NCBI GenBank assembly: GCA_025352685.1
Contig: JANXSN010000031.1
Location: 1 to 42,207, forward strand
DNA from: Sphingomonadales bacterium
GTDB lineage: Bacteria; Pseudomonadota; Alphaproteobacteria; Sphingomonadales; Sphingomonadaceae
Length of the DNA stretch: 42,207 bases
Reading direction: 5' to 3'
Shown: positions 1 to 7,926 of the stretch, piece after piece
Layout: each line of letters opens with the position of its first letter
Position numbering within the stretch: position 1 is the stretch's first letter
Notes under the pieces: generated by a model
Seen by the model: only the letters and a program-made list of their open reading frames with translations
Told to the model about the DNA's origin: nothing
Database searches by the model: none
Program-made: the position numbers and the translations under genes

Positions 1-147
1 TGGTCGATCCAGGAAGTCCGGCGCATCGCCATCCGGCTCGCTCAGCGCCGCATCCACCCCGCTCACGTCATCGCATGGTCGCTCTGGCGAAGAGCGCACC
101 AAGCCGCAGCAAGACACGCACATATCAAATCAACTTTGCAGCTGTAA
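1..147 (+). CDS. transposase C-terminal fragment (IS701-like), partial at window edge
   Basis: The reading frame is open from base 1 and ends at TAA 145-147, giving the last 48 residues of a longer protein. The tail reads ...EVRRIAIRLAQRR...AWSLWRRAHQAAARHAH..., which resembles the basic C-terminus of DDE transposases of the IS701 type (a W-S-x-W-R-R-x-H-Q-A core followed by a basic stretch). The catalytic domain lies outside the window. The stop lies next to the remnant of a CsgG-like gene, as expected if the element inserted into that gene. The family assignment rests on this tail alone; that it is a transposase is more certain than which family. Confidence 0.65.
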   Translation, partial: WSIQEVRRIAIRLAQRRIHPAHVIAWSLWRRAHQAAARHAHIKSTLQL

Positions 148-773
148 TGCTAGTCAACGCGATCGCAGGCGACACCGAGGAAGTCGATAAAGGCGTGAGC
201 ATAGCAAGGGATGCTATTGCACAGGGACTCGTGCGTTCGGGTGCCGTAGGCCAACTTGCCAGTGCGATGCCAATCCCGATGCTGGGCAGTGTCATGGGAA
301 TGTTTGGCGGCCTTGGGGGTAAAAAGAAGACCTACGCTGCCGGACTAAGAGTCATCAGTCCGGCAACTGGCCAGACGCTGATCTCAGGAGAGGGTCAAGC
401 TAAGCGCTCATCGCTCGCCTTCGGCGAAGGCCAGAACGCGTGGGCAGCAAGCCTGAGCGGAACTAGCGCATCGGCCTACACCAGCTCGAAAGACGGGCAG
501 ATGCTCTCCGCCGCGTTCGTGCAGGCCTTCAACTCCGTTGTTGCGCAGGGTTCGGCGCTTGCTGCTGCCCGCGGCCCGACGGCGTCGGCGTCAAACGCCT
601 ATGTGACCGCGATCGACACCAAGATGTATGGCCAGGCAAACAAGGCCAATGTGGTGCGGACGCTTCGCGCGGCGAGCAGTCTCACGCCGACTGGTCGGCG
701 CGACGGCCTGTTCGTTCAAGTCAGAGATGCTTACGGCACAACAGGCTGGGTTTCAGTGGAGGATCTAAAATAA
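147..773 (+). pseudogene. 5'-truncated CsgG-like protein with C-terminal SH3-type domain, cut by IS
   Basis: An open frame runs to TAA 771-773. Its body (about 43-160 counted from codon 75-77) has the A-A-G-L-R-V-I-S-P-x-T-G-Q-x-L-I-S-G-E-G pattern and an alanine/serine-rich stretch seen in CsgG/HfaB-like outer-membrane assembly proteins. The last 50 residues (MYGQANKANVVRTLRAASSL, ending G-W-V-S-V-E-D-L) look like a bacterial SH3 domain. No signal peptide or lipobox precedes it: the frame stays open back to base 3, through the out-of-frame transposase tail, so the N-terminus is missing. ATG 75 and ATG 147 are both available, but the region before about 150-200 is probably IS-derived. I infer a secreted envelope protein inactivated by the insertion; expression of a truncated product is not excluded. 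Confidence 0.55.
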
Positions 774-958
774 TCGACAGCGCGCCGCTATTCGCCAGCC
801 CACAATTCGTGCGCACCAATCCTACGTCGGCGCCGTCAATCCTAATACCCTCCGCGTCGAATAGTACTCTCAAATAACGGCCGCATCAGGCCCATTTGGA
901 GTTGTGCAACAAAGCCCAGTGCCCCTAACACGGGGTGAAACGGCCTGCAAAACGGGAC

Positions 959-1050
959 TGGCGGAGACGGCGAGATTCGAACTCGCGGTAGCGGTTACCC
1001 GCTACGACGGTTTAGCAAACCGTTGGTTTCAGCCACTCACCCACGTCTCC
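959..1050 (-). tRNA. tRNA-Ser (anticodon GCT)
   Basis: On the minus strand the 5' acceptor arm GGAGACG (1050-1044) pairs with CGTCTCC (969-963), followed by the discriminator and an encoded CCA (961-959). The anticodon GCT is at 1016-1014 in the loop TTGCTAA. A long variable arm (TCGTAGCGGGTAACCGCTACCG) and the T-loop GTTCGAATC are present, as expected for a class II serine tRNA reading AGC/AGU. Confidence 0.95.
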
Positions 1051-1254
1051 GGCGAAGCGACACTTCAGTGGCTATAGCGGCCGGTTCTGAGGCGATCAAC
1101 CGTCTGCGCCAGGAGAGTTTTTGAGACTGTGTTTCAGTCCGCCGCGAATTCGATTCGGTTCGCCGCGCGTTTCCCTTCCAATTCATTGCAGGGAAAGGTG
1201 GAGTGGATTCTAAAGGGATGGAAATGTGATCGCTGACGTGAGGGGCCTTTTTCG

Positions 1255-2004
1255 ATGACCAAGTTGATGGCCCGTTGGCTGATTGTGTTGCTGACCTTGG
1301 GGGCAACGCCATCATTTGCGCAGGTGACAACGGTTGATCCTAACACTGCCGCGATACAAAAGGACGTAGCACCGCTACCCGGCGAACGTGGGACCTCGGT
1401 GACGCCGCCGCTCGGCTCTGCGCCCCCGCTGCCAACGCCGCCGCCACCCTCGGAACCCACACAAGGGCCCCCGACAGCCGCCAACGCGCCCCTCGCTTCG
1501 ACGCTCGCCACGGAGCAGACGCCAACCTATCGAAAGGACGATTTGATCGGTGCGGCCGAAGGCGTTTTCGGCAAGGGCGCAGCGGGGCTCGCAGGTATTA
1601 TCGAGCGGATCCTTGCTGACCAAGGCGAACCAAATGCGTATATCGCCGGACGCGAGGCCTCCGGTGCAATCGTCGTGGGTCTTCGCTACGGGTCAGGGAC
1701 GTTGAAACATAAGGTCGAAGGTGAACGCCCCGTGTATTGGACGGGACCATCGATCGGGTTCGACCTGGGCGGCGACGCGACCAAGGTGTTCACGCTCGTC
1801 TACAACCTTTACGATAGCCAAGACTTGTACAAACGATATCCGCAGATCGAGGGCAGGGCGTATTTCATCGGCGGGTTCTCCGCGACCTACCTGAGACGTG
1901 GCAGCGTCGTGCTGATCCCGGTTCGCCTAGGCGTCGGCGTGCGCCTGGGCGCCAATGTTGGTTGGCTGAAGTTCACCGAAAAGAGCCGCTGGCTGCCCTT
2001 CTAA
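1255..2004 (+). CDS. DUF1134 family envelope protein (EipA-like)
   Basis: A 249-residue protein with an N-terminal signal peptide (hydrophobic core at about 6-20, likely cleavage after S-F-A-Q). A low-complexity proline-rich linker (about 40-75) follows, then a conserved domain from about residue 87 to the end containing GAAEGVFGKGAAGLAGIIER and G-A-I-V-V-G-L-R-Y-G-S-G-T-L. This matches the DUF1134 family, whose Brucella member EipA is a periplasmic protein needed for envelope integrity. Periplasmic location here is inferred from the signal peptide. A GAGGGG Shine-Dalgarno-like run lies about 10 nt upstream of ATG 1255. It converges on pyrC, and the two stop codons overlap. Confidence 0.85.
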   Translation: MTKLMARWLIVLLTLGATPSFAQVTTVDPNTAAIQKDVAPLPGERGTSVTPPLGSAPPLPTPPPPSEPTQGPPTAANAPLASTLATEQTPTYRKDDLIGAAEGVFGKGAAGLAGIIERILADQGEPNAYIAGREASGAIVVGLRYGSGTLKHKVEGERPVYWTGPSIGFDLGGDATKVFTLVYNLYDSQDLYKRYPQIEGRAYFIGGFSATYLRRGSVVLIPVRLGVGVRLGANVGWLKFTEKSRWLPF

Positions 2005-3038
2005 CTTGCGATCCGCCAGGCTAGTGTCTCGCCCGCATGAAACGGGACGAGAGCGGCGTGGGGCGTATCGATGTGTGTCGGCACGGTTAGCGACACGCGT
2101 TCAAGCGTAATCGTTCCCTCGTTGAGCGGCAAACCGTAGAAACGCGGCCCGTGCTCGGACGCGAACCCCTCGAGCCGATCGAGCGCCGTGTCCTCGTCGA
2201 ATGCGGCGGCGTAGCTTTCGAGCGCATAGGGCGCGTTAAAAATGCCTGCGCAGCCACAAGACGCTTGTTTGGCCGCGATGCCGTGCGGGGCACTGTCGGT
2301 CCCGAGGAAGAAATGAGGTGAACCCGAAGTGGCCGCAGCCCGGACCGCCAGTCGATGACGCTCGCGCTTGGCGATGGGCAGGCAATAGGCATGAGGTCGG
2401 ATGCCACCGGCAAACATGGCGTTACGGTTGATCCACAGATGTTGCGGCGTGATCGTTGCGGCAAGTGTCGCAGGGCCTTCGCGCACGAAATCCACCGCGT
2501 CGGCGGTGGTGATGTGTTCAAGCACGATCTTGAGCGCCGGAAAGTCGCGAACCATCGGCGCAAGGTTCCGGTCGATGAACACCGCCTCGCGATCGAACAC
2601 ATCCACATCGCCGTCCGTGACTTCGCCGTGGATCAGCAATGGCATACCGATGCGTTGCATGCGGTCCAGAACGGCATGCAAGGTGCGGATGTCAGTAACG
2701 CCGTACGCCGAATTGGTGGTAGCGTGCGCGGGGTAAAGCTTGACAGCGGTGAACGCGCCGCGAGCGTAACCATCTTCGATTTCGTCTGGACGGGCAGTGT
2801 CGGTGAGGTAACATGTCATCAGCGGGGTGAAGTCGTGCCCAGCCGGTAGGGCGGCCATGATCCGCGCGCGATAAGCCTCGGCAGCATCAGCGGTCGTCAC
2901 GGGCGGCGACAGGTTGGGCATGACGATGGCCCTGACGAACTGCGCAGCAGTGTAGCGCGCGACGCTGCAGAGCATCTCCCCATCACGCAGGTGGACATGC
3001 CAGTCGTCGGGGCGGCGGATGGTAATGCGGTCGGTCAC
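2001..3038 (-). CDS. pyrC: dihydroorotase (class II)
   Basis: Catalyses reversible cyclisation of carbamoyl-aspartate to dihydroorotate in cytosolic pyrimidine synthesis. From the GTG at 3038 the protein has 345 residues, close to the 348 of E. coli PyrC. Binuclear zinc ligands are visible: H14 and H16 in D-W-H-V-H-L-R-D-G, the carboxylated lysine K100 in A-V-K-L-Y-P, H137 in L-L-I-H-G-E, H175 in L-E-H-I-T, and D248 in F-L-G-T-D-S-A-P-H. A longer frame begins at a TTG (3086), but homology starts just after the GTG and a GGAG lies about 8 nt before it. The divergent ygfZ start is 47 bp away, so the two genes share a very short promoter region. The stop is TAG. Confidence 0.95.
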   Translation of the reverse strand: MTDRITIRRPDDWHVHLRDGEMLCSVARYTAAQFVRAIVMPNLSPPVTTADAAEAYRARIMAALPAGHDFTPLMTCYLTDTARPDEIEDGYARGAFTAVKLYPAHATTNSAYGVTDIRTLHAVLDRMQRIGMPLLIHGEVTDGDVDVFDREAVFIDRNLAPMVRDFPALKIVLEHITTADAVDFVREGPATLAATITPQHLWINRNAMFAGGIRPHAYCLPIAKRERHRLAVRAAATSGSPHFFLGTDSAPHGIAAKQASCGCAGIFNAPYALESYAAAFDEDTALDRLEGFASEHGPRFYGLPLNEGTITLERVSLTVPTHIDTPHAALVPFHAGETLAWRIAS

Positions 3039-3085
3039 GACGACTCCGGCTTGGGTTTCAGCTCTTTCGTTCCTAGCTTGGGACA

Positions 3086-3742
3086 ATGCACCCGACCACC
3101 CTCATAGATCGTGCCATCGTCCGTCTCTCTGGCCCAGGGGTACGCGACTTTCTTCAAGGGCTCGTTACCAACGACGTCATGGGCGACCTGCCGGTGTGGG
3201 CCGGGCTGCTGACGCCGCAGGGCAAGGCGCTGTTCGACTTTATTGTCTGGGCCGACTCGGAGGATCTGCTGATCGACTGCGAGAGTGCGCAAGCCGAAGC
3301 GTTGGCGCGACGGCTTAAGATGTACCGGCTACGTCTGCCGCTCACAATCGAGATCGACGCGGAGCTGGCGGTGCATTGGGTGGCGCAGGGTGAATTGGGT
3401 GTGCGTGATCCTCGCGACGCACGCCTCGGCCAGCGCTGGATCGCCAAGCGCAGCGAAGCGGCGACGGGCTGGCTCGCGCACCGGCTGTCTCTCGGGATTG
3501 TCGAAGGCGTGGCCGAACTCGGCTCCGACGCAACGCTGTGGCTAGAGGCAAACGCGCGCGCGCAAAACGGGGTGAGTTTCACCAAGGGCTGTTATGTCGG
3601 TCAGGAAAATACGGCTCGCATGCATCACCGCAGCAAGGTTAACCGACGGCTGGGCGTGGTGAAGGTCGAGGTCGAACCTGAGGGCGCGCGGATGTATTAT
3701 CCCGACCTTGGCCTTGCTGTAGTGCGAGAGCGGACCGGCTAG
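3086..3742 (+). CDS. ygfZ: folate-binding YgfZ/IBA57-type protein
   Basis: A 218-residue GcvT-like protein that uses tetrahydrofolate to support Fe-S cluster repair and assembly in the cytosol. The diagnostic motif F-T-K-G-C-Y-V-G-Q-E lies at 165-174, with the conserved cysteine at 169. The N-terminal half contains L-V-T-N-D-V and L-L-T-P-Q-G-K-A-L-F-D, typical of the family. The C-terminal barrel segment after the motif is short: the protein ends at ...RERTG with a TAG, roughly 20 residues earlier than many alphaproteobacterial relatives. A late truncation is therefore possible, although all core motifs are intact. It is divergent from pyrC. Confidence 0.88.
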   Translation: MHPTTLIDRAIVRLSGPGVRDFLQGLVTNDVMGDLPVWAGLLTPQGKALFDFIVWADSEDLLIDCESAQAEALARRLKMYRLRLPLTIEIDAELAVHWVAQGELGVRDPRDARLGQRWIAKRSEAATGWLAHRLSLGIVEGVAELGSDATLWLEANARAQNGVSFTKGCYVGQENTARMHHRSKVNRRLGVVKVEVEPEGARMYYPDLGLAVVRERTG

Positions 3743-3845
3743 CGCAAGAGGTGCGCGTGAAATCCAACGCCAGGAGGACATCACGACCGGGATCGTGCGT
3801 GCCGGGTATTTTTTAATTGGGCTCGCGGAGGGCGAAACGGTCCTA

Positions 3846-4313
3846 CTAAAGATCGGTGTTGCCGGCGCGGGCTGTAGCCACGACCGATGCGGCCTCGCTT
3901 CCCGCCGCACGCAATGCGGCAAGATAGCGCTTGGCAAAACCCGCCTGCCAAAGTGCGATTATCGGAGTGACGGCCAGTTCCATCGCCATTCCGAATTGCA
4001 TGCCGGCTCCAGGTAGGCCGACCTGGGCAAGCGAAAACAGACGCGCCAGGCCACCAAGCACGACAAACGCGACAAGCATTCTCAGCCGTGCGCCCTTGCA
4101 CTCAACGCTGGGTATACAGCTGCCAAATGCGAATCCAACACCCAGAAAGATGCCCGATACATAGCGGAAATGGCTGTCGAGATCGGTGGCGACGGCGCCG
4201 TGTTGCAACCAGGCAGCACCGCGCAGTACACCAGTCGAGCCGGCGCTGAGCGGAACGAGGCAAGCGACGCCGATCACGATCTGCAGCACGCGCTTCTCAA
4301 AGTCTGGCGTCAT
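3846..4313 (-). CDS. DUF4345-like integral membrane protein
   Basis: 155 residues starting M-T-P-D-F-E-K-R, with about four hydrophobic helices (roughly 10-30, 50-68, 78-98, 108-124). The pattern L-V-P-L-S-A-G-S-T-G-V-L-R-G, then F-R-Y-V-S-G-I-F-L-G-V-G and a glycine-rich segment near 85-105, resembles DUF4345 proteins, whose function is unknown. The start overlaps the stop of the upstream DUF2721 gene (TGATG at 4315-4311), so translation is probably coupled. Last gene of the 6018-3846 minus-strand cluster. Confidence 0.75.
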   Translation of the reverse strand: MTPDFEKRVLQIVIGVACLVPLSAGSTGVLRGAAWLQHGAVATDLDSHFRYVSGIFLGVGFAFGSCIPSVECKGARLRMLVAFVVLGGLARLFSLAQVGLPGAGMQFGMAMELAVTPIIALWQAGFAKRYLAALRAAGSEAASVVATARAGNTDL

Positions 4314-4783
4314 CACTTGCGCAGTTCGGATTCGAGCAGCAGCAATTCTTCGCGCACATGCAGTACCGCGACTGCAATCCGGGTTTCGCGCAGGAACAGG
4401 ATCATCGCGCCGGCGAGTAACGCGATCGCGACAACGAACAGCACTGCAATTGCATCGCCTAGATTGAAGTCGATCAATTCGCCGACGAACAGCACGACGA
4501 CCAGCAAGCAGACGGCCAAGCCGCTGGCCGTGCCCAGGTAGATTGCGCGGGCGGCAAAACTCATCCGCTTTTCGAGCGTTCTCAGTTCCTGGACATAACG
4601 GACAAGCTCGTCGCCACCGGCATTGCCGTGCAATTCTTCGAGATGGCGCGAGCGATCGACAACCCGAGCAAGCCGCCCGGCGATGACGTTGAGAAAGGCG
4701 CCGATCCCGGCGAGCAGGAAAACCGGCGCGATTGCGAGCTGGATGGTCCGCGCCATTTCGGAACCATTGAGTATCTCGTTCAT
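4313..4783 (-). CDS. DUF2721 family membrane protein
   Basis: 156 residues. An N-terminal hydrophobic helix (about 12-32) leads into a charged cytosolic loop containing R-L-A-R-V-V-D-R-S-R and L-R-T-L-E-K-R-M, followed by two adjacent helices (about 78-100 and 110-130) and an amphipathic C-terminal tail rich in E, L and R. This order is characteristic of DUF2721 proteins, which have no established function. ATG 4783 overlaps the stop codon of the thioesterase gene by four bases and its own stop overlaps the next start, so the three genes form one transcript. Confidence 0.8.
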   Translation of the reverse strand: MNEILNGSEMARTIQLAIAPVFLLAGIGAFLNVIAGRLARVVDRSRHLEELHGNAGGDELVRYVQELRTLEKRMSFAARAIYLGTASGLAVCLLVVVLFVGELIDFNLGDAIAVLFVVAIALLAGAMILFLRETRIAVAVLHVREELLLLESELRK

Positions 4784-5223
4784 GCCGCTCTCGCATCGAA
4801 AGTGATGAGAGCCGTGCGCACCGCGTCGGGCAAGGGGCGCGGGCGATGGTCCACAAGGTCGATGTGCACCGCGACCAGTTCAATCAACGCTCTAAGATCG
4901 TCGGCACCCGCCCCGTGAATTTCGACGAGCGTCGTCATGCTCGTGTTCCCAAATCTGGGCGTGCGCGCCATCAGGTCGAGTTCCTCGTCAGCGCGGATTG
5001 GTTTTCTGAACTCCACTTCTGCCTTGGCGACGTGGCATTCGATTGGACCGGCATCCCACAGTCCCGCATCACGGATGGCGCGCCAATATTCGGTTACGGC
5101 GATATCCGCATAGTCAAGGTAGCGAGCGTTGAACACGACCGATTGTGGGTCAACTTCTGACCAGCGGACGCGGATGCGATGAGTGTGGGCGAAATCGGCG
5201 CGGGACATCGAGCGCCGATGCAC
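4780..5223 (-). CDS. acyl-CoA thioesterase, 4-hydroxybenzoyl-CoA thioesterase (YbgC/FadM) type
   Basis: A 147-residue single hot-dog domain protein. The active-site signature R-W-S-E-V-D-P-Q-S-V-V-F-N-A-R-Y-L-D-Y lies at 20-38, with the catalytic aspartate at D25. It most likely hydrolyses an acyl-CoA in the cytosol; the substrate cannot be read from the sequence. ATG 5223 lies 3 nt after the stop of the upstream methyltransferase remnant. A second ATG at 5208 (M-S-R-A-D-F) would also give a complete domain, and neither has a strong ribosome-binding site. Its stop overlaps the DUF2721 start. Confidence 0.85.
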   Translation of the reverse strand: MHRRSMSRADFAHTHRIRVRWSEVDPQSVVFNARYLDYADIAVTEYWRAIRDAGLWDAGPIECHVAKAEVEFRKPIRADEELDLMARTPRFGNTSMTTLVEIHGAGADDLRALIELVAVHIDLVDHRPRPLPDAVRTALITFDARAA

Positions 5224-5225
5224 GT

Positions 5226-6018
5226 TTATCGCGGCTTTTTAAAGCGGAACACGAAACGGTCGGTTTTTCCACGCACCGCAGGGTCAAATACATTTTTGCT
5301 GTGATCGTCCGCCGGCATCCGCAAGATGTTGCTGCTGCCATCGAGAACAAACCCCGCACGCAGGAAATCGGCCTGCACAGTTGCAGGGTCGATACGGTGG
5401 AGCTTGTCTACGAGCGCGCGTGTGTCGCCTGCGGGACCGACATGATCGACGACCGCCACAATGCCGCCGCGCTTGGTTGCTCTGAACAATGCCTTCAGCA
5501 CGACATCGGGGTCGGTATGCGGGATGTTGAACTTGACGCTCTCGAAATAGAAATCGTGGTAGTTCAGATGGATCATCGTTAAATCGTAGCTGTCGGGAGC
5601 GAATGCCTCCATCGGCGACGTAACCAGGTGCACGTTGGGTGCGCGCGTCACCAACGCGGCAAACGCGGCCTTGATCGGTTCGGGATTATAGCGGGCGGGC
5701 GAATAGGCGGTCACGCTACCCGTCGGCCCAACCGCCCGGCCCATGATCTCGGCTTAATAGCCGGTACCTGTCAGTAGATCTAACGTCTTCATGCCCTTTT
5801 GCAGGCCCATGAAGCTGAGCACTTCGGCCGGCTTGCGGCTTGCGGCTTGCGGCTTGCGGCTTGCGGCTTGCGGCTTGCGGCTTGCGGCTCGCGTCGAGCG
5901 CAAGTGCTTCGGTGGGGCGTCCCGGGACAGCCACAGCGGCGAGAATGTCCTTTTGCGGCGCGGCATGCAGGGTTCCGGCGCTGGCAAGCAGGATCGCGAA
6001 AATGATTTTCGCACGCAT
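5226..6018 (-). pseudogene. exported class I SAM-dependent methyltransferase, disrupted by 7-bp repeat expansion and a stop codon
   Basis: The start ATG 6018 encodes a signal peptide (MRAKIIFAILLASAGTLHAA) and then A-L-D-A-S-R-K-P. Here eight copies of the heptamer CAAGCCG (minus strand, 5884-5829) put the frame out. In the other frame the protein resumes as A-E-V-L-S-F-M-G-L-Q-K-G-M-K-T-L-D-L-L-T-G-T-G-Y, where L-D-L-x-T-G-T-G-Y is SAM-binding motif I. It then meets TAA (5756-5754) where Tyr is expected, and continues in the same frame as A-E-I-M-G-R-A-V to the stop at 5226. With a single heptamer the sequence reads D-A-S-R-K-P-A-E-V-L in one frame, so seven extra copies explain the frameshift. 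The remaining downstream frame (ATG 5744) lacks motif I and is unlikely to be active. Confidence 0.8.
5829..5884. repeat. heptanucleotide tandem repeat, 8 perfect copies of CGGCTTG
   Basis: Eight head-to-tail perfect units (CGGCTTG on plus, CAAGCCG on minus) are followed by a one-mismatch ninth (CGGCTCG, 5885-5891). The tract lies inside the methyltransferase gene just after the signal peptide. Because the unit is not a multiple of three, each gain or loss changes the frame. Three units translate as the heptapeptide A-A-S-R-K-P-Q. Confidence 0.97.
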
Positions 6019-6095
6019 TTCAAGAGTCTCCCTGCTTCTTCGTACTGCTACTGGACCCGCAGGGTTCCCCGATCAAGCTAGGGGGTTACAGTAGC

Positions 6096-6662
6096 CTACT
6101 CGCGTTCGGGCACAGGCACGTTGAAACCGTTCAGGGTCATCGACACCATGGCATAAAGGCCCACAAGGTAAACCAGCTCGTTTGTGCCGTGCTGGCCGAA
6201 TGTCTCGACAGCGAGTGCATAGGCGGGCTCTGGTAAAATACCACCATTCACCAGTGCATAGGTCACGTCATAGGTGGTACTTTCCTGCTCGGTCAGATCG
6301 TCAGGCTTCTCGCCACACACCAAGGTTGCGAGGCGCCGCTTCGACATTTTTTCGCGCTCGGCAACGGCAATATGAGCGTAGATTTCATAGGCCGCGCCGA
6401 AATGTGCGCCGACCACAAGGATCGCGACCTGGCGCACGGGCTCGGGTAGAGTTGCCTGCATCGTCATCGCGCGCGTCAGGTCCCAGATCGCCTTGCCGAT
6501 GACCGGCTCATGCAACCATGGATTCCACGGGCCCATTAACGCGCCGTCCTCGCGCACGGTCTTGAAATCGTTGAAGTTGGACGAGATGCCTGCCTTCATA
6601 TCGGCATAAAGCGACATTTGCTCGGGCGTCAGAGCTGCCGGAGGAATCAGAGGAAGGCGCAC
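6096..6662 (-). CDS. carboxymuconolactone decarboxylase family protein
   Basis: 188 residues from GTG 6662, which has AGGAG about 7 nt upstream; a TTG at 6692 would extend it without added homology. The helical AhpD/CMD-like fold is indicated by L-P-E-P-V-R-Q-V-A-I-L-V-V-G-A-H-F-G-A-A-Y-E followed by H-I-A-V-A-E-R-E. The AhpD C-x-x-C redox pair is absent here: the equivalent region has G-A-H-F-G-A-A-Y-E. A thiol peroxidase function is therefore unlikely and the activity is unknown. It lies 36 bp downstream of the aminotransferase stop on the same strand, so co-transcription is plausible. Confidence 0.8.
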   Translation of the reverse strand: MRLPLIPPAALTPEQMSLYADMKAGISSNFNDFKTVREDGALMGPWNPWLHEPVIGKAIWDLTRAMTMQATLPEPVRQVAILVVGAHFGAAYEIYAHIAVAEREKMSKRRLATLVCGEKPDDLTEQESTTYDVTYALVNGGILPEPAYALAVETFGQHGTNELVYLVGLYAMVSMTLNGFNVPVPERE

Positions 6663-6698
6663 GAAAAACTCCTGAAGTGTGTGCGGTGGCAAAGCATA

Positions 6699-7904
6699 TC
6701 AGGCGATTTTGGCCCCTGCGTTGACACCCATGCTGGCGAGATATTTGCGGACATTGCGCGCAGCCTGCCTGATGCGCTGCTCGTTCTCAACGAGTGCAAT
6801 GCGGACGAAGCCTTCGCCGTCCTCCCCATAGCCGACGCCGGGCGCAACCGCGACACCGGCGTGGGTGAGCAATTGTTTGGAGAATTCGAGGCTGCCCAGA
6901 TGCGCAACGGCAGGGGGTAGGGGGGCCCAGGCGAACATCGAGGCCCGGGGTGGTGGAATATCCCATCCGGCGCGGCTGAAGCTTTCAACAAGCACGTCGC
7001 GACGCTTGTGATAGAGGTCACGGTTTTTGGCGACAATATCCTGCGGGCCGTTGAGCGCCGCACACGCCGCAGCCTGGATCGGGGTGAAGGCACCGTAATC
7101 AAGATACGACTTCACACGGGTCATCGCGGCGATCAATTTGGCGTTTCCGACCGCAAAGCCGATCCGCCAGCCTGCCATCGAATAAGTCTTGCTCAGACTC
7201 GTGAACTCCACGGCGACGTCCTTTGCACCGGTTACCTGCAGGATAGAGACTGTCGGACGGTCATCGAAATAGAGTTCCGAGTAGGCCAGGTCAGACAGTA
7301 TCCACACCTTGTTTTCGCGCGCCCAAGCGACGAGTCGCTCATAAAACGCGAGATCAACCGTTTCGGCCGTCGGGTTCGATGGATAGTTAACGACCAAGAC
7401 CGATGGCCGGGGCACGGTGAACTTCATCGCGCGCTCGAGCGCTTCAAAATAGCGCTCGTCAGGTGTTGTAGGCACACTGCGGATCGTTGCGCCTGCGATG
7501 ATGAAGCCAAAAGTGTGGATGGGGTAGCTCGGATTAGGAGCAAGCACGACATCGCCTGGTGCAGTGATTGCAGTGGCAAGGCTCGCAAGACCCTCTTTTG
7601 ACCCCATGGTGACGACGACCTCGGTTTCGGGATCGACCTCGACCCCGAACCGCCGGGCGTAGTAATTCGCCTGTGCCTTGCGTAAGCCGGGAATTCCGCG
7701 CGAAGCCGAATAGCCGTGGGCGTCGGGCTTTTGTGCAACCTCGACGAGTTTGGCGATGACATGGTCGGGGGGCGGCAGGTCCGGATTGCCCATGCCAAGG
7801 TCGATGATGTCTTCACCCCCCGCACGTGCTGCGGCCCGCATCGCGTTCACTTCGGCGATGATATAGGGCGGCAGGCGCTTCATGCGGTAGAATTCGTCGG
7901 ACAT
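6699..7904 (-). CDS. alaC: class I/II PLP aminotransferase, alanine transaminase AlaC type
   Basis: 401 residues from ATG 7904 (M-S-D-E-F-Y-R-M-K-R-L-P-P-Y-I). A longer in-frame extension to 8138 crosses the divergent intergenic hairpin and phaC and is rejected. PLP-enzyme landmarks: G-N-P-D-L-P-P-P at 39-46, Y-P-S-N-P-T at 174-179, D205 in S-D-L-A-Y-S-E, and the Schiff-base lysine K239 in S-L-S-K-T-Y-S-M-A-G-W-R. Overall it matches the AlaC/YfdZ group that makes alanine from pyruvate and glutamate. The same group is often labelled LL-diaminopimelate aminotransferase, and I cannot separate these activities by eye. It is divergent from phaC. Confidence 0.88.
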   Translation of the reverse strand: MSDEFYRMKRLPPYIIAEVNAMRAAARAGGEDIIDLGMGNPDLPPPDHVIAKLVEVAQKPDAHGYSASRGIPGLRKAQANYYARRFGVEVDPETEVVVTMGSKEGLASLATAITAPGDVVLAPNPSYPIHTFGFIIAGATIRSVPTTPDERYFEALERAMKFTVPRPSVLVVNYPSNPTAETVDLAFYERLVAWARENKVWILSDLAYSELYFDDRPTVSILQVTGAKDVAVEFTSLSKTYSMAGWRIGFAVGNAKLIAAMTRVKSYLDYGAFTPIQAAACAALNGPQDIVAKNRDLYHKRRDVLVESFSRAGWDIPPPRASMFAWAPLPPAVAHLGSLEFSKQLLTHAGVAVAPGVGYGEDGEGFVRIALVENEQRIRQAARNVRKYLASMGVNAGAKIA

Positions 7905-7926
7905 CGTTCTCCCTTTCGAGAACCTC

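Noticed and set aside
3039-3086. TTG start for pyrC giving 16 extra residues
   Set aside because: The extension is not expected from the family, and GTG 3038 has a better ribosome-binding site; coordinates are listed in minus-strand order.
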